DNA of 64,000 nucleotides from the NCBI GenBank assembly GCA_910584875.1, contig CAJUDA010000011.1, positions 1 to 64,000 of the forward strand, read 5' to 3'. Position numbers and translations under genes: made by a program. Positions within the stretch are counted from its first letter, which is position 1. Every line of letters begins with the position of its first letter. Of the stretch, positions 34,857 to 43,710 are shown one piece after another. Origin of the DNA: an uncultured Eubacterium sp. (lineage in GTDB: Bacteria; Bacillota; Clostridia; Lachnospirales; Lachnospiraceae). The notes below the pieces were generated by a model that worked only from the letters and a program-made list of their open reading frames with translations, was not told where the DNA came from and did no database searches.

Positions 34857-35946
34857 TCTTTTTGGTGTACAGGGTATCGGTCAGTTTTCTCTTTTTATCC
34901 CGTAATGTCAAGCCCAGCGGCCGGCACATGCGGTCCAGTTTTCGGAGGATCCGTGCCTTCTTCTTTCCTTTTGCCGGGGCTGGCTGGTAATTATTGATCC
35001 CACTGACGGAGGAAATGGAACAGGGAATGATTTTTACCCTGCTTTTTTTCCGCTTTAACTTATCTTTATGAAATACAAATGTCTGCTGGAAGATCATCGT
35101 GTCTTTATCGGATGGATTGGTATTTCCTCCAAAGCAGAAATTACCCAGACTATATGCAATATAAACTCCCTTATATCTCTCGATCCCCTGGAGATTGTGT
35201 GGATGATGCCCCAGCACCAGACTGGCGCCCTGATCCACCGCATACCGGGCAATACTTTTTTGTGCCGTGGAAACAGTATAGTTATGCTCTATCCCCGCAT
35301 GCATACTGACGATACGGATATCTGCTTTCCTTTTCTTCAGCTTTTTCATCCCTTTCTGAATCAACGCTTTCACAGAACTTATATTCTCCAGTCCGTTGAC
35401 GGCGATCATACCGATCTTCTTTCCCCTTATTTTATATACGGATACCTTGGAATAGGAGGAATATGTCACACCTGCCTGATCCAGATAATGGATCGTATCC
35501 CTGTAGCTTCCCTCTCCAAAATCCCGGCAGTGATTGTTGGCAAAGGAAACTGCCTCAACAGAGCCTTTTTTCAATATTTTGACGTAACCCGGGCTTCCCT
35601 TAAAGGCAAACCTTTTGGGCGCCCTTGTGTCCCTTTTCGTTAATGTACCCTCAAAGTTCACTAAAGTCATATCATCTTTCGCAAAAATTTTTTTTACCCT
35701 TTTAAAAAAATATCCGGGATCCTTTTTTCTGCGATACACAGAATAGAAATTCACAGAAGCGGGAGAACTGCGGTCTGAGCCAAATGTACAGTCTCCGGCG
35801 GCACTGATCGTGATACTTACCATATCTCTTTGCGAGGATTCAGCAGCCAGACAATGATCACTATAAACAGGACTTAGTGGTGTTATCAGAAAAACAAATA
35901 GCAGCGATGTCAGGGTATATTTTTTCGCAATCTCATTTGTAATCAT
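34837..35946 (-). CDS. CapA/PgsA-family metallophosphoesterase-like protein, secreted
   Basis: A 369-residue protein with an N-terminal hydrophobic signal or anchor. The CapA fold is marked by ISAAGDCTFG, VNFEGTL, SFANNHCRDFG, SMHAGIEHNY and LGHHPHNLQG, all metal-site motifs. Members help make poly-gamma-glutamate capsules or act as phosphatases. Start at 35946 has GGAGAGAGG upstream; it follows the XRE gene after 19 bases. No other capsule genes are nearby. Confidence 0.8.
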   Translation of the reverse strand: MITNEIAKKYTLTSLLFVFLITPLSPVYSDHCLAAESSQRDMVSITISAAGDCTFGSDRSSPASVNFYSVYRRKKDPGYFFKRVKKIFAKDDMTLVNFEGTLTKRDTRAPKRFAFKGSPGYVKILKKGSVEAVSFANNHCRDFGEGSYRDTIHYLDQAGVTYSSYSKVSVYKIRGKKIGMIAVNGLENISSVKALIQKGMKKLKKRKADIRIVSMHAGIEHNYTVSTAQKSIARYAVDQGASLVLGHHPHNLQGIERYKGVYIAYSLGNFCFGGNTNPSDKDTMIFQQTFVFHKDKLKRKKSRVKIIPCSISSVSGINNYQPAPAKGKKKARILRKLDRMCRPLGLTLRDKKRKLTDTLYTKKKKGTHP

Positions 35947-35965
35947 AATTATTTTCCTCTCTCCT

Positions 35966-36311
35966 TTATGTATCGCCACTCTCTCTTGGAAATTCTTTTG
36001 CCATTGATCGCAAAAGAGCAAGAGCACTGGACGTCATTTTCTCATCGATCAACCGGTAATAATAGATAAGCAGTCTCTCTTCTTTTGTATATTCAGAGTT
36101 CTCAACGCGAAGAAAATAATCAATCGGCAGACTGAAAAATTCCGCAATGTTTACCAGATCACTATAAGGAATCTGGATCTCTCCCCTCTCATACCGGCTT
36201 AAATTTTGTTGCGACATGTTAAATGTCTTTGCAAATCTCTCCTGTGATAAATCATTCTCTATCCTGATCTCTCTGATCCGCTCACCGATCGTATAACTGT
36301 TTACTGACATA
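35966..36311 (-). CDS. XRE family transcriptional regulator
   Basis: A 115-residue protein with a clear Cro/C1 helix-turn-helix (RIREIRIENDLSQERFAKTF then SQQNLSRYERGEIQIPYSDL) in residues 8-65. The start at 36311 is chosen because a TATAAT -10 box lies in the longer frame upstream. It probably controls itself and the CapA-like gene. Confidence 0.8.
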
Positions 36312-36384
36312 TTATGTACACCACACCTTTTGTATTTTTCTACAATTATAATATGTGTTGACATAACTTCTGTACACGATATAT

Positions 36385-36404
36385 GAGTAAGCTTACTCTT
36401 TTTT
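36385..36404. other. Palindrome upstream of the XRE gene
   Basis: GAGTAAGCTTACTC is a perfect 14-bp palindrome followed by six T on the plus strand. It could be an operator for the XRE regulator or a short terminator hairpin. Confidence 0.4.
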
Positions 36405-36579
36405 ATTGTATTTTATTGCCGCAGCAACACCTGTAAATATATTATCACACAAACTGTTGTAACTCAACTATTTTCAATTCTGTATAACCATATCCTTTCT
36501 ACCTTCGCTTACTTGCGTTTCATATCTATTTAAGATATACTAAAACCAGAATAAACTATTGAAAACGAGGTGCGCAAAA

Positions 36580-37182
36580 TTGTCATTAGCACAAACAAAT
36601 TTGTACACAGAAGATGATTATTATAATCTGTCTGAAGGTGTCCGGGCAGAACTGATCGAGGGGGATCTGATATATAACCAGGCAGCGCCGTCCAGAATCC
36701 ATCAGACTATATTAGGCGAACTGTACACTGTTATAAACAACTATATCAAGTCAAAGGACGGTTCCTGTCGTGTTTATCCCGCACCGTTCGCTGTCAAGCT
36801 GAGGGAGGACCGCAAAACCATAGTAGAACCGGACATAAGCGTTATCTGTGACAAGAACAAGCTTACAGACCGTGGCTGTACCGGAGCTCCTGATTGGATT
36901 ATGGAAATTGTTTCTCCCAGCAATTCCAGCCATGACTATATCCTAAAGCTAAATCTGTACGCAAATGCAGGTGTCCGGGAATACTGGATTGTAGACCCTT
37001 ACAAAGAACACATTTTTGTTTACCGCTTAGAACAGGAACATTTTGAGGTAGAAACATATACATTGCATGACATTTTACCACACCCCACAGCCTGTCTTTC
37101 TGTTTCATCCCCGCACAAAAAAAGTACCGTAATCCCTCAGAACCACGGTACTTTCTGGATTTTTAAGAGTATAAGTTTTTAG
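36580..37182 (+). CDS. Uma2 family endonuclease-like protein
   Basis: A 200-residue Uma2 (DUF820) protein with the nuclease-like core: AELIEGDLIY, VEPDISVICD and DWIMEIVSPSNS, typical of the PD-(D/E)XK fold. The TTG start at 36580 gives the family N-terminus and has GAGG ten bases upstream. The last 30 residues do not look like the family and read through the terminator hairpin of the convergent gene, so the C-terminus may be truncated. Uma2 proteins are common, poorly understood and often mobile. Confidence 0.75.
   Translation: MSLAQTNLYTEDDYYNLSEGVRAELIEGDLIYNQAAPSRIHQTILGELYTVINNYIKSKDGSCRVYPAPFAVKLREDRKTIVEPDISVICDKNKLTDRGCTGAPDWIMEIVSPSNSSHDYILKLNLYANAGVREYWIVDPYKEHIFVYRLEQEHFEVETYTLHDILPHPTACLSVSSPHKKSTVIPQNHGTFWIFKSISF
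37121..37154 (-). terminator. Terminator of the GGGtGRT gene
   Basis: AAAGTACCGT (37121-37130) pairs perfectly with ACGGTACTTT (37145-37154) and is followed on the minus strand by a run of seven T. It lies inside the reading frame of the Uma2-like gene. Confidence 0.8.
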
Positions 37183-38189
37183 AAATTCCCATTATCGGCT
37201 GCTTCCTGGATCGCAACGGCAACAGCTACCGTCATACCTACCATCGGGTTATTTCCTGCACCGATCAGACCCATCATCTCTACATGGGCCGGTACGGAAG
37301 AAGATCCGGCAAACTGAGCATCACTGTGCATACGTCCCAGTGTATCCGTCATACCATAGGAAGCAGGACCTGCCGCCATATTATCCGGATGAAGGGTACG
37401 TCCGGTACCACCACCGGATGCAACAGAAAAATATTTCTTACCCTGCTCGTTGCACTCTTTCTTGTATGTACCTGCTACCGGATGCTGGAAACGGGTCGGG
37501 TTCGTGGAATTTCCTGTGATCGACACATCCACGCCCTCTTTGTGCATGATCGCAACACCTTCACTTACCGAATTTGCACCATAACAGTTTACCTTGGCAC
37601 GGAGTCCCTCAGAATAAGGCTTTTTAAATACTTCCTTTACTTCATTGGTATAGGGATCGTATTCGGTCTCTACAAACGTAAAGCCGTTGATACGGGAAAT
37701 GATCTGCGCTGCATCTTTGCCAAGTCCGTTCAGGATAACCCGAAGCGGTTTTTTGCGGACTTTATTTGCCTTTTCCGCAATACCGATCGCACCTTCTGCG
37801 GCAGCAAAGGATTCATGTCCGGCAAGGAAACAGAAACACTCGGTCTCCTCTTCCAGAAGCATCTTGCCAAGATTACCATGTCCAAGACCTACCTTACGGG
37901 TATCTGCCACCGAACCCGGAATACAAAATGCCTGAAGTCCTTCACCGATCGCTGCTGCTGCATCAGCTGCTCTTCTGCATCCTTTCTTGATTGCGATCGC
38001 TGCCCCTACTGTATAAGCCCAGCATGCATTCTCAAAACAGATCGGCTGAATGCCCTTAACCTGGTCATATACATTCAGACCCGCATCTTTGGTGATCTTC
38101 TCTGCTTCTTCAATAGAGGAGATACCATACTCAGCCAATACACCATTGATCTTATCAATTCTTCTTTCATATGATTCAAATAATGCCAT
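37179..38189 (-). CDS. GGGtGRT protein
   Basis: A 336-residue protein of the family named for its GGGTGRT motif, here ASGGGTGRTLHPDN with PASYGMTDTLGRMHSDAQ just after. It is a conserved Clostridia protein of unknown function; no membrane segment or signal peptide is visible. Always next to an IscU-like scaffold gene, as here (19 bases upstream). The pair is probably one functional unit. Terminator at 37121-37154. Confidence 0.85.
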   Translation of the reverse strand: MALFESYERRIDKINGVLAEYGISSIEEAEKITKDAGLNVYDQVKGIQPICFENACWAYTVGAAIAIKKGCRRAADAAAAIGEGLQAFCIPGSVADTRKVGLGHGNLGKMLLEEETECFCFLAGHESFAAAEGAIGIAEKANKVRKKPLRVILNGLGKDAAQIISRINGFTFVETEYDPYTNEVKEVFKKPYSEGLRAKVNCYGANSVSEGVAIMHKEGVDVSITGNSTNPTRFQHPVAGTYKKECNEQGKKYFSVASGGGTGRTLHPDNMAAGPASYGMTDTLGRMHSDAQFAGSSSVPAHVEMMGLIGAGNNPMVGMTVAVAVAIQEAADNGNF

Positions 38190-38208
38190 TCTTGTTTTCC
38201 TCCTCTAT

Positions 38209-38919
38209 TTATTTGCTTTCCAATACTTCGTCCGTTCTCGGATCGATGATCTTTACAGCATCGTCTACGCGGCCATACTGTCCGCATGCCTTTTCGTATG
38301 CTGTGTTCGGATCGTCACCCTTCTTGATAAAATCAGTCATCTTACCAAGACTTACGAACTTATAACCGATGATAAGATCATCGGCATCCAGTGCGATACC
38401 AGTTACATATCCCTCTGCCATCTCCAGGTAACGGGGTCCCTTTTTCAGCGTACCATACATGGTACCAACCTGGGAACGAAGTCCCTTTCCAAGATCCTCC
38501 AGACCGGCGCCTACGGCAAGACCGTCCTCAGAAAAAGCACTCTGGCTGCGTCCATACACGATCTGCAGGAACAATTCACGCATCGCTGTATTGATGGCAT
38601 CACAGACAAGATCTGTATTCAGCGCTTCCATCACCGTCAGTCCCGGAAGGATCTCTGATGCCATAGCGGCAGAATGTGTCATGCCGGAACATCCGATCGT
38701 CTCTACCAGAGCCTCCTGGATGATACCCTCTTTTACGTTCAGGGAAAGTTTGCAGGCGCCCTGCTGTGGAGCACACCAGCCTATACCATGTGTAAAGCCG
38801 GAAATATCTTTAACTTCTTTTGCCTGTACCCATTTTGCTTCTTCTGGAATCGGTGCACAGCCGTGATGAACACCCTGGGCAACCGGGCACATGTTTTCTA
38901 CTTCTTGTGAATAAATCAT
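38209..38919 (-). CDS. IscU-like iron-sulfur cluster scaffold, partner of GGGtGRT
   Basis: A 236-residue protein with an IscU/NifU-type scaffold core, including ETIGCSGMTHSAAMASEI and GIGWCAPQQGAC, with cysteines that could bind a cluster. The C-terminal half is not found in ordinary IscU. GAAAGGAG precedes the ATG, and a textbook promoter lies upstream. It heads a two-gene operon with the GGGtGRT protein. Confidence 0.8.
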   Translation of the reverse strand: MIYSQEVENMCPVAQGVHHGCAPIPEEAKWVQAKEVKDISGFTHGIGWCAPQQGACKLSLNVKEGIIQEALVETIGCSGMTHSAAMASEILPGLTVMEALNTDLVCDAINTAMRELFLQIVYGRSQSAFSEDGLAVGAGLEDLGKGLRSQVGTMYGTLKKGPRYLEMAEGYVTGIALDADDLIIGYKFVSLGKMTDFIKKGDDPNTAYEKACGQYGRVDDAVKIIDPRTDEVLESK

Positions 38920-38957
38920 GTCGTAACTCCTTTCAGATTATTGTTCAAACTATAAAA

Positions 38958-38986
38958 ATCATACAATATTTTGGTATATTTGTCAA
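38958..38986 (-). promoter_or_regulatory. Promoter of the scaffold/GGGtGRT operon
   Basis: Minus strand TTGACA (38981-38986), 17-bp spacer, TATGAT (38958-38963). Confidence 0.8.
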
Positions 38987-39020
38987 TGTTTGACGACGGA
39001 CAATGGGATAATACCGCCGC

Positions 39021-39692
39021 TCACATTTCTCTTTTTTCTGCGACCTCTCCCTGCTTTTTATAAATACTGCCCCCCGGCACATAACCGCGCACGCTGGACA
39101 GTGGGTAAATGTTGGTACACGGCCCGATCACAGAGCCAGGATTGAGGATGCTTCCGCATCCTACTTCCACCTCATCACCCAGGACAGCCCCCATTTTCTT
39201 AAGCCCAGTCCTTACCGGCGTCCCGTTTACCTTCACTTCCACCAGTGTTTTATCTGATTTCACATTGGAAGTGATGGATCCCGCTCCCATATGGGATTTA
39301 TAACCCAGGATAGAGTCACCTACATAGTTATAATGCGGTACCTGGACGTTATCAAACAATATCACATTTTTCAGTTCCGTAGAATTTCCCACCACGGCAT
39401 GTTTCCCCACGATGGCACTGCCGCGAATAAACGCACAGTGACGGATCTCAGCTTCTTCATCAATGATCACCGGACCATGGATATATGCCGTCGGTGCCAC
39501 TACTGCACTTCTGGCGATCCATACATCCTCGCCCCGCCTCTCAAACTGGTCGTCAGGCAGTTTCTTCCCCAGCTCAATGATAAAATCACGGATCAGCGGC
39601 AAAACCTCAAAAGGATATGTCTTTCCCTCAAAAATCCCGGCTGCGATCGTTTTCGTCCGGTCAAATAAATTCTCAATCTCAATCTCCTGCAT
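39021..39692 (-). CDS. Left-handed beta-helix sugar-nucleotide acyltransferase-like protein
   Basis: A 223-residue protein of hexapeptide repeats (IHGPVIIDEEAEIRHCAFI then repeats), like the C-terminal half of GlmU but without the pyrophosphorylase domain. Such proteins often acetylate or bind sugar nucleotides. GGAGG lies before the ATG (39692). Substrate unknown; the name UDP-GlcNAc pyrophosphorylase-like is not warranted without the N-terminal domain. Confidence 0.7.
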   Translation of the reverse strand: MQEIEIENLFDRTKTIAAGIFEGKTYPFEVLPLIRDFIIELGKKLPDDQFERRGEDVWIARSAVVAPTAYIHGPVIIDEEAEIRHCAFIRGSAIVGKHAVVGNSTELKNVILFDNVQVPHYNYVGDSILGYKSHMGAGSITSNVKSDKTLVEVKVNGTPVRTGLKKMGAVLGDEVEVGCGSILNPGSVIGPCTNIYPLSSVRGYVPGGSIYKKQGEVAEKREM

Positions 39693-39718
39693 TCTTATAA
39701 CCTCCTGTAATCAATTTG

Positions 39719-42490
39719 TCATTCAATCACAGCAGCTGAGCTGTGACCACTTCTATCCTTTGTCACTACGATCTGGCGGTCGATCCGGTTCTTCAGCTCC
39801 TGTACATGAGAGATGATCCCTACCAGCCGGTCTCCCTCCCCCAGTTCAGAAAGTACCCGTATTGCCTGCTGCAGGGATTCCCCGTCCAGGGAGCCAAACC
39901 CCTCATCGATAAACATCGTATCCAGCTGGATACCGCCGGAAGATGCCTGGATCTCATCCGCCATGCCAAGGGCAAGCGACAACGACGCCTTAAATGCCTC
40001 TCCGCCAGACAAAGAAGCGGCACTGCGGACGGAACCATTATAGTGATCAATGACATCCAGATCCAGTCCGATCTGTGATCGTCTGTTACTGGCATCCTTC
40101 TGCCGGATCAACGTATACTGCCCTCCCGTCATTGTCTCAAACCGGAGATTTGCCTGTACCAGGATGCGGTCGAAATATGCCATCTGGACATATGTCTCCA
40201 GCTGGATCTTACCATTCTCCGTCTGTCTGCCGTTCGCTGTATCGTGCAATGCTTTCAGCCACTGGCACTTCTCTTCCTTTCTCTCCAGTTCCTGCTGTTT
40301 CTTTTTGATCCCGGACAGGGCACTTTTATTTTTATCCAGCCTGGTGAGGCAGTCATCTCTCTTTTGATTGCACGCTGCCTCCTCCTGCCACAGCGCCTCC
40401 CTCTTTGTCTTCTCAAGACCAGGTTCGATCTTTTCATCGGTCTTCTGCTGTTCCCTTAACGTTTGTATCTCGCCTGCTATGGTGAGCTGACTCTCCTGAA
40501 GCTTTTGATACGATTCTTCCACTCTCTTCCGGAATTCTTCCCACTCCTTTCTTTTCTTTTGCATCCGCCGGATCTCTTCTTTTAATTCCTTTACACTGCC
40601 AAAGGAGAGCCCCTGTGTAAGATTTTTTATCTGTTCTTCCAGCGCCTCTGCCTTTGATTTTGCACCAGCAAGGTCTGTCTGCAGCTTTTGCTGGTTTTCC
40701 TTCTGTTTCTCCAGCATTTCCTCCGCTTCCGGCAGCAGATGCGTCAATTCATCATACCGCTCCTGTTTCTGTTTCAGTTCACTCTGGCGGATGCGAAGTT
40801 CCTCTATCCGGGAATGGACTTTGTTCTGCCTGTCAGCAAGTACATCCTCATACTGCTCTGATTCCAGCGCCATCGAGAGCTGCTTTATCTTTTCCTCACA
40901 GGCGGCATTTAGCTCTGCCGCCTTTATGCCTTTCCCGTTTCGATCCTCTTCAGCCCGCTCTGCCTCTCTCTCCGCCTCTTCGACAGCTTCCTTTTCCGGT
41001 GCCTCCCGGTCTGTCACTGCCGGAGCCGGATGATCCGTAGCTCCACAGACCGGACAGGGCACTCCCGGTTCCAGTGTCTTTGCCAGTACCCCTGCCTGCT
41101 GATCCAGATAAGATATGTGCATCCGCTCATATTTCTGCCGCAGGCAGGAAGCAGTTTCTTTCGCAGTGCTATACTGCTCCACGATCTCCCTGTACTGCTT
41201 CTTAAGATCCTGCAGCATTTCTTTTTCTTTTTGCAGGGAAATAAGCCTTTCCTTTTCTTCTATGGCGGAATCCAGCTTGTGCTTCACTTCTGTCAATTCT
41301 TTTTCCAGGGAAGATAAGGACTCCCTCTCCTCCCTGTATGACTGGATCTCTTCCGTTTTCTTCTGGATCTCCTTTCCACATCTGGCAATCTGGCTTTCCC
41401 ATCCAGCCTGCCGTTTTTTTGTATCTGCCAAATCCTTTTCCGCTTTTTCCCACTCCTCATATCTCGGGAGTTCTCCCTTATACCGGGCAGTCTCTTCAGT
41501 CAGTAATTCAATCTGCGGGCGGAAATTCTCCACCTCTTCCCGCTGACCTCTGAGCACTGTCAGATTTGTTTCATTATCCTTATGTTCCTTTTCTTTTTCT
41601 TCCAGTATTCGGCCCCTTTTTTGCTGTTCCTCTCCTTTTGTGATCCGGGCACTCACCTCTTCTGCCTGCTTCTGGAGTTCCTGTATCGAACATTTCCATT
41701 GATCCATCTGTAGCTCGTCTCTGGCAATGATGCTTTCCAGGACAGGGATCGCCTCAGCAGCACTCACATGCTCCTTCGCCCGGTTCCAGATCTCTTCACC
41801 CGGCATTTCTTTATCCGGTATCTCCCCATCTGGTACCTCTGTTTCCGGATACACCACCCCTTCCATATACTGCTTCATGCTTTTCTGCAAATCTTGGCAC
41901 TCCCCATCTATTTTCAGATAATCCCGACGGATCTCACTTTGCAGTTTTTCGTAGCGTCCGGTATCAAAGATCTGGCGGAATATCTTTACCCTGTCATCCG
42001 TAGAGGCAAGAAGTAATTTCAAAAAATCCCCCTGGGCGATCATCGCCACCTGGGTAAACTGATTCCGGTCCAGTCCGATGATCTCACAGATCTTCCTGTT
42101 TACTTCCCTTATTCCTGTATAAATCTGATCTCCACAGGTCAGTTCTGCATATGCCGTCTCTCTTGTCAGCCCCTCTCCATGCGCTTTGGGGCGCATATAT
42201 TCAGGATTCCGTTTCACCATATATTTTTTTCCATGGTAAGAAAAGACAAGCTGTACAAATGTCTTCGTCTTTTCCTGCGCATACTTACTCCGAAGCATGA
42301 CGGAAGTCCGGTAACCACCGCTTGGCTCCCCATAAAGAGCAAACGTAATGGCATCAAAAACTGTCGTTTTGCCAGCTCCGGTATCCCCGGTGATCAGATA
42401 CAGCCCCTTTGACCCAATTTTCGCAAAATCAATGGAAGTCTCCCCGGCATAGGGACCAAAGGCAGACATGGTAAGTTTTAATGGCCGCAT
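39719..42490 (-). CDS. sbcC: Exonuclease SbcC, ATPase subunit
   Basis: A 923-residue SMC-like ATPase: Walker A TGDTGAGKTT near residue 30, long coiled-coil arms meeting at a zinc hook CPVCGATDH (about residue 480), and signature SGGEAFKASLSLALG with Walker B MFIDEGFGSLD near the C-terminus. With SbcD it cuts hairpins and DNA ends. The start is four bases after the sbcD stop, with GGAGGAGGTG upstream. Confidence 0.95.
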   Translation of the reverse strand: MRPLKLTMSAFGPYAGETSIDFAKIGSKGLYLITGDTGAGKTTVFDAITFALYGEPSGGYRTSVMLRSKYAQEKTKTFVQLVFSYHGKKYMVKRNPEYMRPKAHGEGLTRETAYAELTCGDQIYTGIREVNRKICEIIGLDRNQFTQVAMIAQGDFLKLLLASTDDRVKIFRQIFDTGRYEKLQSEIRRDYLKIDGECQDLQKSMKQYMEGVVYPETEVPDGEIPDKEMPGEEIWNRAKEHVSAAEAIPVLESIIARDELQMDQWKCSIQELQKQAEEVSARITKGEEQQKRGRILEEKEKEHKDNETNLTVLRGQREEVENFRPQIELLTEETARYKGELPRYEEWEKAEKDLADTKKRQAGWESQIARCGKEIQKKTEEIQSYREERESLSSLEKELTEVKHKLDSAIEEKERLISLQKEKEMLQDLKKQYREIVEQYSTAKETASCLRQKYERMHISYLDQQAGVLAKTLEPGVPCPVCGATDHPAPAVTDREAPEKEAVEEAEREAERAEEDRNGKGIKAAELNAACEEKIKQLSMALESEQYEDVLADRQNKVHSRIEELRIRQSELKQKQERYDELTHLLPEAEEMLEKQKENQQKLQTDLAGAKSKAEALEEQIKNLTQGLSFGSVKELKEEIRRMQKKRKEWEEFRKRVEESYQKLQESQLTIAGEIQTLREQQKTDEKIEPGLEKTKREALWQEEAACNQKRDDCLTRLDKNKSALSGIKKKQQELERKEEKCQWLKALHDTANGRQTENGKIQLETYVQMAYFDRILVQANLRFETMTGGQYTLIRQKDASNRRSQIGLDLDVIDHYNGSVRSAASLSGGEAFKASLSLALGMADEIQASSGGIQLDTMFIDEGFGSLDGESLQQAIRVLSELGEGDRLVGIISHVQELKNRIDRQIVVTKDRSGHSSAAVIE

Positions 42491-42494
42491 ACCC

Positions 42495-43628
42495 TCACAC
42501 CTCCTCCCATATCTTGCCGATCTTTTCCTGAAGGTACTGTGTCTGGGCTTCCCCCACCGGCTCACCGTTCATCTCCTGATAGAACCGGCAGAAAAGATCT
42601 GACGGATGAAGTGACGCCATCCCGCCAGGATTACCGGTTTCCTGAGCCCGTTGATAAGTACGCCCTTTATAATCCATCGCCATTAAATTAGGATAAACCA
42701 TGCGCAGACGCGAAAAGGCATCCCGTACCTCCTTCTCATCTGTCAACGTCATACGGATAAATGCGTCTGTATCCACATTCTCATAAAAAGAAGGTACTGT
42801 CACATCCTGAAATTTTCCCTCCATCTCGACCATATCCCGCAGCGGGACCAGTGGTACCGTTTCCACCTGGAGTTTCCCTTTCTCTCGCAGCTCCACGATG
42901 CTGACCGTCTTCTCATCCCTGCACTCACTAAAAGAATATTTCAGCGGAGTACCACAATACCGTATTTTTTGATCTCCCACATTCTGCGCCCGGTGCAGAT
43001 GCCCCAGCGCCACATAATCAAATCCGTCAAACACATCTGCATCCACATTATCCAGTCCCCCCACGGAAATATCTTCCGAATCCGAACGGGACGCTCCGGT
43101 GACGAACTGATGTGCCAGCAAAATATTCCGTTCCTTCTCATCCACATTCATATGTGCGATGGCAGACCTCACGGCATCGGTATAGGAATGGATCTCTTCC
43201 TCCGGGAAATAATGTCTGGCATGAACCGGCCTGATAAATGGAAGCATATAAAAATTCACCGGACCATAAGAGTCTTCCAGCCGCACCGGACGGATCTCCC
43301 CGTGAAATACCGGGGAAAGATAGACACCACTCCCGGCGATCAGCCGTGAAGCAAAGGCGATCCGCTCCGGCGAATCATGATTGCCACTGATGATAAAAAC
43401 CTTCCGCTGATCTCCTGCCAGCCGGGATAGAAAATCATCAAATAATGCCACGGCCTCCCCCGGAGGCACCGGTCTGTCATAGACATCCCCGGCAATCAGT
43501 ACCGTTTCGATATCCTGTTCCTGTATAATCCGCAAAATCTGTTTCATGATATATTCCTGATCTTCCAGCAGGGAATACTGATTCAGATACTTTCCCAGAT
43601 GCAGATCCGATAAATGTGCAAATCTCAT
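42495..43628 (-). CDS. sbcD: Exonuclease SbcD, nuclease subunit
   Basis: A 377-residue Mre11-type metallophosphoesterase: LSDLHLGK, AGDVYDRP, ISGNHDSPER and HQFVTGA carry the metal ligands. Works with SbcC; processes cruciforms and palindromes, which is relevant to the 463-bp palindrome at 8637. Confidence 0.96.
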   Translation of the reverse strand: MRFAHLSDLHLGKYLNQYSLLEDQEYIMKQILRIIQEQDIETVLIAGDVYDRPVPPGEAVALFDDFLSRLAGDQRKVFIISGNHDSPERIAFASRLIAGSGVYLSPVFHGEIRPVRLEDSYGPVNFYMLPFIRPVHARHYFPEEEIHSYTDAVRSAIAHMNVDEKERNILLAHQFVTGASRSDSEDISVGGLDNVDADVFDGFDYVALGHLHRAQNVGDQKIRYCGTPLKYSFSECRDEKTVSIVELREKGKLQVETVPLVPLRDMVEMEGKFQDVTVPSFYENVDTDAFIRMTLTDEKEVRDAFSRLRMVYPNLMAMDYKGRTYQRAQETGNPGGMASLHPSDLFCRFYQEMNGEPVGEAQTQYLQEKIGKIWEEV

Positions 43629-43710
43629 ACACTCTCCTAATTCAATGTCAGCAAACAGCTGTATCCATTCGTTTTCCCATGCAATGCCTGCGCTTTCCCA
43701 GCGTGCTTAC

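Noticed and set aside
43629..43710. Terminator between sbcD and DUF2207
   Set aside because: Only a weak stem and no T-run were seen.
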